A stretch of 64,000 nucleotides of DNA from Maniola hyperantus (GCF_902806685.2 NC_048560.1:4380492-4444491); one strand, 5' to 3'. Numbered from the stretch's first letter, positions 10,583-22,385 are shown. Translations and numbers: made by a program. The notes: generated by a model not told the origin, from the sequence alone.

Positions 10583-11115
10583 GGGCCGGTTGTTTCAACA
10601 AATTTTGACGGACACGTAACCTTTAAATATGGCGCTAACAAACGTAAGAAAAGAAAAAGCGTTGATTCGGCATCTATTAGCGCTAACGTTCGTTAAAAAG
10701 TTACGTTTACGTTAACCAGTGCTGGCGCCATTGGTGATCGTCAAATCAGTTCGTAACTTCATACTTCTTACCAACGGAATATTTTATTTACAAATTATAA
10801 TGGAATCAATTGAATTCAATGCTTTTAATGATAGTTTTTTTGAAGATGAAAGAGAATTTAAAAAAAAGAAAAAGTGTTTAAAATGCGAAGTAGCAATATC
10901 AATAACTATATAATTTAATATAAAATGAAATAAAAAAGGATACGGAAAAGTAAGTTAATTTTTAGGGTTAGTTTCGTAACCAGAATAACAATGACGAACA
11001 GTTTTTCGTACAATGAAGCAACGCTCTTAAATTAACAGATGTTAAAATTCGTCTACGTCTGTTAAATTTTAACGAACGTATCTTACGAAGACCAATGGGT
11101 TGAAACAACCGGCCC
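10583..11115. mobile_element. PIF/Harbinger-like MITE, 533 bp
   Basis: A perfect 17-bp terminal inverted repeat, gggccggttgtttcaac, occurs at 10583-10599 and inverted at 11099-11115. Both ends are flanked by TTA (10580-10582 and 11116-11118), the target duplication typical of PIF/Harbinger. Internal frames are short and look non-coding, so it is non-autonomous. Confidence 0.8.
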
Positions 11116-11309
11116 TTATTATCAATCCACTCGAACGAAGTCGCGAGCATCAGCTAGTTAACATTATTTGTATGGATCACTTTGTTTTTAGGCAAAAGCT
11201 AATAAAGAAGAAGAGCGGTAGTTAGTATAATATTATAGCTTTGGAAATTGGATTATCCCGCTAAGCTCCACGCATTTTGACTATCCGAACACATCGTGCG
11301 TAGCGTTGT

Positions 11310-11366
11310 GAACGAAGAGAAAACTGGTCAAGTGCGAGCGAGGGTTCCGTACTCGGGTCTTTTTTC
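11310..11366 (-). repeat. Family E left part, split from 11866-12247 by SINE insertions
   Basis: The reverse complement of the family E 3' end (gagggttccgtactcgggtc) stops at the SINE boundary. The family resumes at 11866 with atgataaatcaaaaactgtt. Confidence 0.65.
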
Positions 11367-11371
11367 TGGTT

Positions 11372-11535
11372 AGGACGTCCGCCTTCTAATCGGAGGTCGG
11401 GGGTTCGATCCCGGGCACGCACCTCTAACTTTTCGGAGTTATGTGCGTTTTAAGTAATTAAATATCACTTGCTTTAATGGTGAAGGAAAACATCATGAAA
11501 AAACCTGCATGCCTGATAATAAAATAATAAAACTA
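11372..11535 (+). mobile_element. SINE-1, 5' half
   Basis: The A-box is partly lost and the B-box ggttcgatcccgg is intact. Body to ctgcatgcctgat, then truncated. Confidence 0.75.
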
Positions 11536-11580
11536 AAGGTATAAGGGTTCCAAACGCGCCCGAGACGCTTTCGAGAACCT

Positions 11581-11865
11581 AAGCCGTGGTAGCCTAGTGG
11601 TTAGGACGTCCGGCTCCTGTTGCGGAGGTTGGGGGTTCAACACCTCTAACTTTTCAGAGTTATGTGCGTTTTAAGAAATTAAATATCACTCGCTTTAACA
11701 GTGAAGGAAAATATCGAGAGGAAATCCGCATGCCTGAGAGTTCTCCACAATGTTTTCAAAGGTGTGTGTGAAGTCTACCAATCCGCACATGGCCAGCGTG
11801 GTAGACTATGGACAAAACCCTTCTCACTCTGAGAGGAGACCCGCGTGCTCTGTAGTGAGCACTTT
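11581..11865 (+). mobile_element. SINE-1, near full length
   Basis: The A-box region tagcctagtggttaggacgt is intact. The B-box is damaged (ggttcaacac). The body and the gagaggagacccgcgtgctc tail are present. Confidence 0.85.
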
Positions 11866-12247
11866 GCATGATAAATCAAAAACTGTTCTGCACAAAAACA
11901 AATAAAAATCTGTTTTAGAATATTATGAAGGTTTTTTATATAATACCCCACTTTTTTTAGTGATAAGTTTTTCTGTATGTTTTATTGTTTTAAAGTTGAA
12001 ACACATTAAAAAAAAAAAAACCCCACTTGGTGTAGTTATCTTACTTTGAAAATTGGATATAAAAAATTACTATTAATGAAATTTTAAAATTAAAATATTT
12101 AATAAAATTAAATTTTTAAATAATAAAATTTTAATATTTTTTGTGACACGGCGGACAGAGGGACAGACAGACATACAGACAGACAGACAGACAACGAAGT
12201 GATCCTATAAGGGTTCTTTTTTTCCTTTTGAGGTACGGAACCCTAAA
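11866..12247 (-). repeat. Family E right part
   Basis: It continues the element broken at 11366 and ends with ccttttgaggtacggaaccc. Contains a gacagacagacagaca run. Confidence 0.75.
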
Positions 12248-12389
12248 AATTGAGTTAGGCAACTCATACATCACTAAAAGGTAACCTGTCGAATTTAGAT
12301 TGTATTTGGTAACTATTTTCCTTCTGAAGTAATATAAAATGTCTTATTTACTTTATGATGGATTATAAATAAATAGGACGAGAAAAGTG

Positions 12390-12702
12390 AGTCATCATTA
12401 TGATCAACCTATCGCCGGCTCACTGTAGAGCAAGAGTCTCCTCTCAGAGTGAGTAGGGTTTGGTCATAGTCTACCACGCTGGCCATGTGCGGATTGGTAG
12501 ACTTCACACACCTTTGAGAACATTATGGAGAACTCTCAGGCATGCAGGTTTTCTCACGATGTTTTTCTTCACCGTTAAAGCAAGTGATAATTAATTATTT
12601 AAAACGCACATAACTCCGAAACGTTAGAAGTGCGTGCCCGGGATCGAACCCACGACCTCCGATTAGAAGGCGGTTGTCCTAACTGCTAGGCTATCACAGC
12701 CC
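12390..12702 (-). mobile_element. SINE-1, near full length
   Basis: B-box complement gggatcgaaccc at about 12640, A-box complement ctgctaggctatcacagc at the right end, tail tcatcattatgatcaacc at the left. Confidence 0.9.
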
Positions 12703-12960
12703 TTAAAAGTAATGGGTGCTAAATGTCACCCTTGGCAGAGGCTATTTTTAAACTTATCGGAGGTAAAATACTAAGTATTTACAGTTTACGAACGCTTTGC
12801 ATTTTTAATTAAAACAGAGTAATTAGACGCCGAGGCACGTTCTGTTTTCATAGGATCTTTTGTAAACAGTTTCAGTTTACACAATCGAAAGCCTTGCTAT
12901 AGTCCACAAAGTTGAAAATGACAGGACTACAGGAGTATCAGTTTCGTTATGTATCTCAAT
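12703..12960. other. Unique spacer
   Basis: No gene or repeat recognised. Confidence 0.35.
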
Positions 12961-12964
12961 TATT

Positions 12965-13075
12965 ATTAGCGCAGATAGTTTAGTGGTGGTAGGTGGTAGT
13001 GGCCATTCGGGGGGTCCACGGTTCAATACCGGGCACGTACCACTAACTTTTGGTAGTTACATATTGCTTCGCGAA
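12965..13075 (+). mobile_element. Diverged SINE-1 head
   Basis: gcagatagtttagtggtggt and ggttcaataccgggcacgta are degenerate A- and B-box regions, followed by actaacttttggtagtta. Confidence 0.6.
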
Positions 13076-13111
13076 ATGGACACAACCCACACAGCGTGAG
13101 TTTTTGATATC

Positions 13112-13319
13112 AGTACCCTTATTATAAATGCGAAAGTGTGATTGTTTGTTAGTTTGTCCTTCAATCACGTCGCACAGATTGACGTGATTTTCATCGTGAT
13201 TGTATAGATAAAGACCTGGAGAGTGACATAGGCTACTTTTTATCCCGGAAAATCAAAGAGTTCCCACGGGATTTTTTAAAAACCTAAATCCACGCGGGCG
13301 AAGCCGCGGTATCAGCTAG
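13112..13319 (+). repeat. Family C element, near full length
   Basis: acccttattataaatgcgaa at the left end, cacagattgacgtgattttc, gacctggagagtgacatagg and a right end gcggtatcagctagtt. Confidence 0.85.
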
Positions 13320-14960
13320 TTATTATTTATAGTAAATTAATATGGGTCAACTCAAATTTATTTACAGCCTACTAACTGTGCTACTAACAAAACCTTATCG
13401 TCAACTCATTTGGTCGTCCGGGCCCGATGCCACGTAGACAGTAGACACCGATTAGGGATATTGTTGTGGGTGTTCATAAAACTACCCTATCTCTTCCTTC
13501 ACATATCATCATTAACGGATGATGCACCCCTTTGATGACTTAGGCCCGACCCTTCAGTGGAATTTGTAAATTAATGGGACACTTGACTCTTGAAATTAGC
13601 ACTTTAAAACATCATATTTTACAAACGGATCTAGAAATCGAAAAATGGTGTTCGTGTTCCCACAACCACAGTATTTTTAAAAGACCTATTCAACGAGACC
13701 CTATATTATGGGGTAAACGAGAAAAAAAATTCATCCCTACTTTACATGTAAGAGAGCTATAACTACTAGCACAATTAATAGTCTCTGAGATTAACCGAGG
13801 ACGGACGGATGGACAGACGGCCGGACATGGCGAAACTATAAGGGTTCCTTGTTTACTTCGGAACCCTAAAAAGACCATACAATAATTATTGTCTTTGTAA
13901 CCACTTTGCTATTGACCGATTATGACCGTAAATAATCTTGTTTACTGTTGTTTCTTATACCAATATTTTGTACGCCAACCTCGTCACAAATATTAATGAA
14001 ATTATCTTCATAGCAATAACAAACTTCCACCCTGACATTATTATACCTACCTACCGTACCAACATGCCATACTCTTTAATAGGATTAGACACGATGTTAC
14101 ATGCACGTTGTATAATAATCACCTCTAATTCCAACCTAAATCGGCTCAGTAAATTTCGACTACTATGCTCAAATATCACGCTCTAAGCGAACATCAACGT
14201 TATTATCTGCCCGCTAAAGTCCAAAATGGATGTTTGGTGCAGCTTATTTAATTAGGTGTCGGCTTTACTAATACCAATTTGTTGGTGCACTTTGAATAGG
14301 TTTCGATACGCTTGGTATGGAGGTCGTTTCTCATGTACGAGTTCATAGGTTTAATTTGACTTACGACCGGTTTCTAAACTCGCCAGTTATGTTCTCATTA
14401 GCTATTGATTCAATAAAGTTATGTATATGATAAACTTCGGTTAACTGTCCATGCGTTTCTGAATACAACAATACAACTATGACAGCGATAAACAGTTCAC
14501 TATTCTGTCGCTAGATGGGTCTGTTACAGAAAACGAGTTTGAAATGCATATTATTCTTTTATTTCACCATCAATACTAGTTCCATTAGTAATAGTATTTT
14601 TTTCTATGCTAAATAAGTGACCAAACACTGTTTTTGCAAAGTAACAAACAACTTACTATTAAAATACTTTTTAATTTAAAAATACGCAAACCATGAACTA
14701 CCTCTTGACAGATGAAACGTCAAATAACTTTATGGAATCGATAAACGACGCACGTTGACCAGTTAAGTTTAAACGGAGTTTATCTTGCATTGCGTTGTTC
14801 AGGAACGCACTGCCTCGAGTTATCAGACCAATAGCGCTATTAAGTATAAACCGTCATTAAAAGTACCACAGAAACCGGGCATTAATCGACAAATACAACC
14901 GTGTAACGGCTCGCCATCCCCGACATTTTATGCTGACTAATAAAGCCCAGAGTCATTTAG
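13320..14960. other. Longest mostly repeat-free stretch, 1.6 kb
   Basis: A family E scrap lies at 13795-13872 (gacagacggccggacatggc ... aagggttccttgtttacttc). The remainder shows no repeat family and no convincing exon on either strand. Short frames at 13574-13762 and 13938-14186 lack splice or codon support. It could be regulatory or simply unique intron/intergenic DNA. Confidence 0.35.
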
Positions 14961-15014
14961 CGGGAGATGGATAGAGCTACTACGAGAGATGGACAATTTC
15001 ACAGATGAACAGAA

Positions 15015-15196
15015 CGTGATCTATCAACGCACAGCTCAAACTACTGGACGGATCGGGCTGAAATTTGGCATGCAGATAGCTATAATGACGTAGGCATCCG
15101 CTAAGATTTTTTTTTGAAAATTCAACCCCTAAGGGGGTGAAATAGAAGTTTGCAATTTGTGTAGTCCACATGGACGAAGTCGTGAACATAAGCTTG
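15015..15196 (-). repeat. Family B element
   Basis: atctatcaacgcacagctca, ggcatgcagatagctataat, gcatccgctaaga and a 3' block that complements cgacttcgtccgcgtgg. Confidence 0.75.
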
Positions 15197-15640
15197 TCTG
15201 CGAAAAAAGAGTTCCCGCGGGCATCATTATTAAATTACGATGAAAAAATTACGTTTCAGCAATTTGCAGCGAAATACGTTACGATGAAGCCGAAGCCGTT
15301 GTCAAGCTGCCAAAGCCAGCAACGAGGAAGTCATTCAATTCAATACGGCTACAACGTTTTAAATTTTTGAATTTCATATTTTCAGCTTGCATTTTATCCC
15401 GTTACTACAAGTATATTTGTTTTTTCATCGATTTTTTAAACTAAACTATTTCATTTCGTTGCAATGTAAGGCTGTAACGAACGCTTCATAGAGTTTTATG
15501 GAAGGCAGCTGTTTTTAAGTTTGTATGTTATTGAGTTTAATCTCCTTTGTAACATTTTATAGGACTGTTTAAGAATTGTAAGATATATTTAATTATTAAA
15601 CAATTGAACATAAAAATTACGGATCGAAAATATCATCTAA
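15197..15640. other. Spacer, low complexity, no gene
   Basis: It contains repeated acgttacgatgaa-type words at 15230-15300. No gene seen. Confidence 0.35.
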
Positions 15641-15712
15641 ACCACCGCAACGAGGCAGGGTGCCCAGAACGCTGGCAGCGTTACCTCGTTGAATGGCCAG
15701 ATTAATATTTAT
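15641..15712 (-). mobile_element. Retroelement terminal fragment (family G)
   Basis: The minus strand reads NLAIQRGNAASVLGTLPRCG, the same terminal block as at 20198-20455. Confidence 0.65.
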
Positions 15713-16118
15713 TATTTATTTTTAGAATGAAAATTTAAAAAATATAATGCAGTTATTTAGGTAATTCTTCATTCCATCTCCAAAAACTTTCGCCCATCAT
15801 TTAATTACGAGTATTTTTTTAACAAATGTGACACCTGAGCGAAAAGTCCCTTGGGGAAAGTCCGCAGTTACATATCCAGAGCAATTTGCGCCACAATATA
15901 TCTGCTGACAACAAGACTAATGGGCGAGTCTCACACATCAACGCGTGTACCTACTAATTACTGCTACCATTTATCACTTAGCTACACGGGGTGATTGCGA
16001 CATATACCTATCTGTCGAACTGTACCGTTAAGTTGTATGGAGTGTATCCGATCCGGGATATCCATTGCTACGAGTATATCATACCTCTGTTCGTCATGGG
16101 CAGAGTGGGATATAGCAA
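15713..16118. other. Unique spacer
   Basis: No gene or repeat recognised. Confidence 0.35.
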
Positions 16119-16119
16119 A

Positions 16120-16215
16120 CTGGAATAGGGTATTGGACTGTAGTAAGAAAATGATGTGATGTGTTGTTTGTATAGCGGTAGTTTATGGGGCTAGAATTCA
16201 TTATTAAATAGAATA
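16120..16215 (+). repeat. 'ggactgtagtaagaaaatga' MITE end (family M)
   Basis: The same block, gtatagcggtagtttatggg, recurs at 42810-42905 (plus) and inverted at 45965-46075. Confidence 0.6.
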
Positions 16216-16239
16216 ATTTAAAAAGTCATGATTTTTATT

Positions 16240-16657
16240 TATTTTTAGGTTTCCGTACCTCAAAAGGAAAAACGGAACGTTATAGGATCACTTTGTTGTC
16301 TGTCTGTCTGTCAAGAAACCTACCGAGTACATCCCGTTGACCTAGAATCATGATATTTGGCAGGCAGGTAGGTAGCAGACATTCGGGGAAAAAATCTGAA
16401 AACCGTGAATTAGGGTTAGATCACACAAAAAAAAAAATTGTAGTCATGAACTAAAAATTAGGATTTTCAATTTTCGTAGTAAGATAACTATATCAAGTCG
16501 GGTATGATATGAAAGGACTTCACCTGTGCAATCTGAAACAGATTTTTATTTATTTTTATGCATCATAGTTTTTGAAATATCGTGTAAAATGTTGAAAAAA
16601 TGCGATTGTAGTACGGAACCCTCATTGCGCGAGCCTGACTCGCACTCGACCGTTTTT
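16240..16657 (+). repeat. Family E element, full length
   Basis: It starts ggtttccgtacctcaaaagg, holds a gtctgtctgtctgtcaagaa run, tgacctagaatcatg and ggcaggcaggtaggta, and ends with acggaaccctcattgcgcga and gactcgcactcgaccgt. Confidence 0.85.
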
Positions 16658-16967
16658 GACATGAACGTCACGCTGCGCTGTACGGAAGGTTAATAATCAC
16701 GTCACAATACGTAAACGACAATTTTTTTTCAAGTCAAGGCCCGGCCGTCTTACTGACACTCGACTAGAAAACGCTTACTTCCCGGTCTCGTGCAGTAATG
16801 TACTCATTAGTCATTAATGATCATAACGTGAGCCCAAAGTTTGACTGACAGGTCATAATGAAGCGTATGAAGCCAACGCAATTAAGCCCGTTCGACCTTG
16901 TTCTGCTTTAACCACCTTAACCACACTGACTAGAGTGTACCGGCGATCACAGAATTCAGAAAAAGTA
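16658..16967. other. Unique spacer
   Basis: No gene or repeat recognised. Confidence 0.35.
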
Positions 16968-17286
16968 TCATTATCATCATCATGATCAACTCATCACCGG
17001 CTCACTACAGAGCGCGGGTCTTCTCTCAGAGTGAGAAGGGTTTTTGGCCATAGTCTACCACGCTTGCCATGTGCGGATTGGTAGACTTCACACACCTTTG
17101 GGAACATTATGGAGAACTCTCAGGCATGCAGGTTTCCTCACGATATTTTCCTTCACCATTAAGGCAAATGATATTTAATTAATTAAAACGCACATAACTC
17201 CGAAAAGTTAGAGGTGTGTGCCCGGGATCGAACCCCCGACCTCCAATTAGAAGGCGGACGTCCTAACCACTAGGCTATCACAGCTT
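16968..17286 (-). mobile_element. SINE-1, full length
   Basis: B-box complement gggatcgaacccccga, A-box complement ctaaccactaggctatcaca, and a (tcatca)n tail at the left end. Confidence 0.9.
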
Positions 17287-17411
17287 GAATATATAGAAAT
17301 AGTAAATCCTGTGAACGGATGGGCTGTAAAAAGCTAGCAGACACTTTTATATCCTGTAAAATACAGATAAGTAGACAGGCAACATTGCGCCGATGTTCCA
17401 AATTTTAAAGC

Positions 17412-17645
17412 TTAGAATTTGACCAGCGCTTCGTCACCAATGAGCCTTCTAGCGCGACGGTCCACCGAATCCAATGCATCAAGCTTGTACTTGGCAGAGT
17501 CATCCCATAAATGGCCACAGTAAGTACTCCATGCACATATACTACCCGTGCGCGATAAGTTGAGACTCGCCTGGAATGCAACCCTCCGCCCGCTTGCCCT
17601 GTAACTTCCCCTCAAGCTCCCGTGTTGTACTGTAGACAACGCCAT
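17412..17645 (-). mobile_element. LINE reverse transcriptase thumb fragment
   Basis: On the minus strand, residues near the end of this frame read YCGHLWDDSAKYKL followed by DALDSVDRRARRLIGD. This is the pattern after the RT palm in several insect LINE clades (EYCSHLW..., iqRRAaRlIGD). The N-terminal part of the frame (17540-17645) is probably also LINE-derived but diverged. Confidence 0.7.
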
Positions 17646-18270
17646 TTTTTTAACATCTTAGTCTCGTACTTGCTTACGTCACGCAACGACGACGCGCACC
17701 GATTTTTGTCTACAGTACAACCACGCGTCTGTGGCGTCACCGCTCCCCAGGTCTCAACTTATTGCGCACGAGTAGTATACAACCATAATGCTAGATCTAA
17801 GTTAAAGTCAAGTCAAATTTTTATTCAGAATAGGTAACATGTAACGCATGTTACGCTTACTGATGGTCAAACTGTCAAAATTGTTAATTTGTAAGATGAT
17901 AATATTATAGTGGTGATACAAATACAAATACAAATTATTTATTTGCTGATTGTAGGTTACATTTATAAGTTGTCAATTAAAATTTTTGTTTCGAGCTACA
18001 ATCTACCATACTATGGTATGCAAATTTGAATAGGTACACAAATAATAACTAATAACTACTTAAAACAAAACGTACGAGGGTTCCAAACGCGCCCAAGATC
18101 TCAAATAAATGTATCCTAAATTCCTATCTTGCTAGTGAAGAGATAAGACTTTTATTCGCCCCATTATAGTTAATATCTAAGATCAGCTCCGAGACTTGCT
18201 TACGACGCTCAAGGGAACAATACAATATTTGAGATGAATTCCTGTAATATTGTTACGCGACTGTAATTTT
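17646..18270. other. Spacer
   Basis: It holds a family P scrap (gagggttccaaacgcgccca at 18076-18100). No gene seen. Confidence 0.35.
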
Positions 18271-18274
18271 GTTA

Positions 18275-18360
18275 AGCGGTGATAGCCTAGTGGTTAAGAC
18301 GTCGGCCTCCTGTTTGGGAGGTCGGGGGCACGCATTTCTTAATATTCGGAGTTATGTACA
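18275..18360 (+). mobile_element. SINE-1 head fragment
   Basis: ggtgatagcctagtggttaa A-box region, B-box mostly lost, then cggagttatgta. Confidence 0.7.
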
Positions 18361-18519
18361 AGTTTTTTTTTTTTGTTGTATTGACCTGTAAATTTATAAT
18401 TAAATTGTACTTTGAAGAAGATAAGAAGGTAATAGCTATTATATCTTCTGTCAAAGTCTGTCTAGAGGGTCAAATCTCTGTAGCTTTTTTAGTTGATGAT
18501 GCCACCAATACCTAATTCC

Positions 18520-18745
18520 ATGCAGACGAACGCCACGGTCTTGCGCTACCTGAATCCAACATCTCCATGCGACTCGTCTGATGTCGTCCGTCTACCTAGT
18601 GAGGGGTCTTCCAACACTGATTCTTCCGGTGCGAGGTCGCCATTCCAGCACCTTGGGGACCCCAACGTCTATCGGTTGTACGAACTATGTGCCCTGCCCA
18701 TTGCCACTTCAGCTTCGCAACCCGTTGAGCTATGTCGCGTGGTAC
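18520..18745 (-). mobile_element. RTE-type LINE C-terminal fragment
   Basis: Same block as 31105-31440 (ccagcaccttggggacccca, cggttgtacgaactatgtgc). Frame broken. Confidence 0.75.
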
Positions 18746-19004
18746 GGTTACGAGTACCATTTTAAAATTCTCGACCTGATGCTCGTTAATCTATAAATAA
18801 ATAAAAATAAAGTAGGTAGGTACACTTTGCAATGTAACTTGTAACGTTTGGAGTGAGTCCGCAAGCGTGAGCTAAATATACGAAATGCCGCAACGTTTCC
18901 TTGCCACTGCAGTGCCGTGGCCCGTGAGTGGATGGATATTACAATTTACATCCTTTTTATCCCTATGTAAAGAATACCCGGCTAAGTTTGTTGTGGGCTC
19001 TTCT

Positions 19005-19110
19005 CAGACTTGGGCGCGTTTGGAACCCTCGTAGCTTTAGTTTTAAGTTTGCGAAATAATAATTATCACCACTATATCATACAAATCCAACAATAGAAAA
19101 GAGTAATCTA
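19005..19110 (+). repeat. Family P fragment
   Basis: gggcgcgtttggaaccctcg and aataattatcaccactatat as in 1880-1975. Confidence 0.55.
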
Positions 19111-19177
19111 TTTTGAATAAATCATTTGACTTTGACTACCCGACTACGGCAAAGCCAAAAGTAAGGAAGCTTTTCCT

Positions 19178-19188
19178 TTTATATATAT

Positions 19189-19249
<61 letters not shown>
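19178..19249. repeat. (AT)n microsatellite, about 70 bp
   Basis: Nearly pure AT dinucleotide run with one A-rich interruption. Confidence 0.95.
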
Positions 19250-19252
<3 letters not shown>

Positions 19253-19456
19253 TAGATGATTTCCGTGACTTTGCCCGAGTGGACAAAGTCACGGAAATCC
19301 CGTGGGAAACTCTTTAATTTTCCGGGATGAAAAGTAGCCTATATCACCGGGATGCAAGCTATCTCTGTACCAAATTTCGTCAAAATGGGTTGAATGGATA
19401 GACCGTGAAAATCAGACAGACAGACAGACACACTTTCGCATTTGTAATATTAGTGT
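19250..19456 (-). repeat. Family D element, full length
   Basis: actagatgatttccgtgact, cccgtgggaactctttaatt-like, tccgggatgaaaagtagcct, a gacagacagacagacaca run, and tttgtaatattagtgtggat. Confidence 0.85.
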
Positions 19457-19734
19457 GGATTACATAACACTGCTCTAAGGATATACCTATATAGGCTTAA
19501 CCATGATATAATTAAATCTAAACCTCTCTCAAAACTTGCATGTTTAGTTAATGCAGAGTAAGTTAAATTGAACCAGTTGAACAATTTTCCGCCCCGTTAA
19601 GTTTCTATCAAAGTTACTTGAACGAAACTTTATCATTGAATAAGTGTGCAAGTTACATCACTTACAGGTAACAGAGGTTGAATGAGGTTTTTATTTTTTA
19701 GATGGAGAGAAAATTACTTTCAAAGTGCATGATG

Positions 19735-20050
19735 TCATCATCATCATCATGATCAACCCATCACCGGCTCACTACAAAGCACGGGTCTCCTCTCAGAGTG
19801 AGAAGGGTTTTGGCCATATTCTACCACGCTGGCCATATGCGGATTGGTAGACTTCACACACCTTTGAGAACATGAAGAACTCTCAGGCATGCAGGTTTCC
19901 TCACGATGTTTTCCTTCACCGTTAAAGCAAGTGATATTTAATTAGTTAAAACGCACATTACTCCGAAAAGTTAGAGGTGCGTGCCCGGGATCGAACCCTC
20001 AACCTCTGATTAGAAGGCGGACGTCCTAACCACTATAGGCTATCACAGCT
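19735..20050 (-). mobile_element. SINE-1, full length
   Basis: (tcatca)n tail on the left, gggatcgaaccctcaacctc B-box complement, and aaccactataggctatcaca with a 1-nt duplication inside the A-box region. Confidence 0.9.
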
Positions 20051-20197
20051 ATATGATGTATGTGCATGATGTACTTATTTTAAATTGAAAAGAAATTTTT
20101 AATTTTTCAATTCAGGGATGTTTTTTATGTATAGATAATCATATTTAAAAAAACTTAAATCTAAAATAAAACAACCTTAAATTAAAACTAAAATAAA

Positions 20198-20455
20198 TTA
20201 AATTAAATCTAAAACCTCATGAAGACCACCACAGCGAGGCATTGTACCCATGATGCTGGTAGCATTGCCCCTTTGGATGACCAAACTAATTCTTTGATCA
20301 AGGTAGCTGCCAGCTCTCGGGTCCCCGGTTGGCTCGATAACCTTTTTCGAAATTTCCTCATAAGGAACTCGAGCCCCCGGGCCCCACGCCATCATCATAT
20401 CAATCATTTTCATATTTGCGCCTCTTGGCCTGTTCGGCGCTGATGGCTGCGGCAC
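20198..20455 (-). mobile_element. Retroelement polyprotein C-terminal fragment (family G)
   Basis: An open minus frame of 85 codons. It includes MKMIDMMMAWGPGARVPYEE, then GDPRAGSYLDQRISLVIQRG and NATSIMGTMPRCGG near the end. The QRISLxIQRGNA(A/T)S block also occurs at 6110, 15641 and 59955. This is the longest copy in the window and is likely the 3' end of a LINE-type ORF2. It is not a host gene. Confidence 0.65.
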
Positions 20456-20494
20456 CCGCCAGGGATGTTTTTAATTCCGATAGACATCAAAAAT

Positions 20495-20605
20495 TATGAT
20501 CTCAAAGGTGTGTGACAACTCCGCACTTAGCCAGCGTGGTGGATGCGTGTTTAGTAGTGAGCTGGGGAGTGACGATGGGTTGTTGATGATGATGATATTT
20601 AATAT
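20495..20605 (+). mobile_element. SINE-1 tail fragment
   Basis: ctcaaaggtgtgtgacaact, ccgcacttagccagcgtggt and a tgatgatgatgat end. Confidence 0.6.
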
Positions 20606-20950
20606 TAGTACAGATATAATTCTTTTTCCAATATCGGCACGCTTTAATCCGTATAATGTAATGTGGCACATAAATAAAGTGTTTCTATTTCTTGTTCTAT
20701 ATAAAAGCTTATTCCTTTCTCCGGGTTTTGAATAGAAGACTTTAACGCTCACTGCTTCGCACGTATGTGTATAGAAATAGAATTTACTTCTCTATAATAA
20801 ATCCTTTTCAATATGATATGATATATTCTTCATATTATAATATAATATATTGTGATCCTTTGCAATGTAAAATAGAAATACAATTTTATGATGGGTACAT
20901 AGCAAAATAAATAAATTCAAAATATATAATGGCTTTTTTTTAAGTTTATT
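20606..20950. other. Unique AT-rich spacer
   Basis: No gene or repeat recognised. It ends at a short family B scrap (20955-21000). Confidence 0.35.
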
Positions 20951-21039
20951 GAAAACTAGCTTGTGCTCGCGACTTCGTCCGCATCGACTATACAAATTGT
21001 AAAACCCCTATTAAATTAAATTATTAATTTTGATTATAA

Positions 21040-21370
21040 ACGCGAAAGCGTTCATTTATTGCATTTCCATAAATAATTACATAATATTAAGTATGTACAA
21101 AGTATTGTCTGTCTGTCTGCTAGCTTTTCACGGCCTATTTTTGACTTCAGTATAGAGAGATAGCTTATATCCTGGGAATGGACAATGGATATTGGATATA
21201 CTGCTTTTTACCCCGGGGAATCAAAGATTTATCTTTTAAAAACATAAATCCAAGGTGCCGCCTTCAGAATGCAAGCCACTGCGGACACTGACTACTTTTT
21301 ATATCGGAAAATCGAAGAGTTTTCACGGGATTTTTAAAACCTAAATTCACGCGGATGAATCATCTAGTTT
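21040..21370 (+). repeat. Degraded family D element
   Basis: ataaacgcgaaagcgttcat, ctgtctgtctgctagctttt, then tacttttttatatcgg-like and tttcacgggattttt with cacgcggatgaatcatctagt. Confidence 0.6.
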
Positions 21371-21732
21371 TTAAATCTGTCGCCAGAAGACTTGTTTCAT
21401 CGTCCCTTCATTCAACTTAACCTACGCGAACTTTGCTCCTGGCTTCACTTAAATAAATATTTTTTTTACTCAAAACGGAACCCTGCCTCTTATAACGCAT
21501 ATTGCACGCACCTACATATGAATATAATACCTTGACACTAACATCAAGAATAGCCTGCCCTTTCCACGTAGGTATTCATATAAATATAACCAACCCCAGT
21601 TAATTACTTCTAACCTAATTACCCCAGGTTCCATTTGCCAAGCTCAGTTTTACCCACTATAGCTTTACCCCTTTGCTCTAATGGTTCTAAATTTAAAATT
21701 GATTTTTTTTATATACTTTTTATATCCCGACC
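21371..21732. other. Unique spacer
   Basis: No gene recognised. Confidence 0.35.
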
Positions 21733-21952
21733 CATATTATAAATGCGAAAGTGTTATTGTTTGATGGTTTGTTGGTTTGTCCTTCAATCACATCATAACG
21801 GTGCAACGGATCGACGTGATTTTTTGCATGGGTATAGTTTAAGACCTGGAGAGTGATATAAGCTACTTTTTATCCCGAAAAATCAAAGAGTTCCCACGGG
21901 ATTATTTAAAAACTTAATTCCAAGCGGACGAAGTCGCGGGCATCAGCTAATA
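21733..21952 (+). repeat. Family C element, full length
   Basis: cccatattataaatgcgaaa to gaagtcgcgggcatcagcta, with gcaacggatcgacgtgattt inside. Confidence 0.85.
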
Positions 21953-22079
21953 AATGAATAAGCTGCTTAAATCTATCATTATACTAATACTAGCTGACCC
22001 GCCCCGGCTTCGCTCGGGTAACACTTCTGGAAATCCTTTTTAGTTGGAACCTTTTCGGAGTTGCAATTAAAATATAACT

Positions 22080-22385
22080 TGTTTGCTTGAAAGTTCTCGG
22101 TAATGTTCTCAAAGGTGTGTGAAGTTTGCTGTGCCACACTTGCTCAGCGTGGTTTAAGCCATAATCCGCCACGCTGGCTGGCCAAATGTGGATTGGCAAA
22201 CTTCACAAAATCTTGAGATTATTATGGAGAACACTCAGGTAGGTTATATGCAGCTTTCCTGGCGATGTTTTCCTTCACCGTTAAAATTAAATAAAATTGC
22301 TTAGATGAAATGCACATATACCAAACTCCGAAAAGTTAGAGGTCCGGGATCGAACCCCGCGACCTCCCGATTAGGTGGCGAAGGT
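22080..22385. mobile_element. SINE-1 fragments in opposite orientations
   Basis: A plus-strand tail piece (22080-22150, gttctcaaaggtgtgtgaag) is followed by a minus-strand, diverged copy (22150-22385; ttccttcaccgttaaa, gggatcgaaccccgcgacc). Confidence 0.65.

Noticed and set aside
13938..14186. 82-codon plus frame in repeat-free DNA
   Set aside because: Composition follows local base bias and there is no splice or start support.
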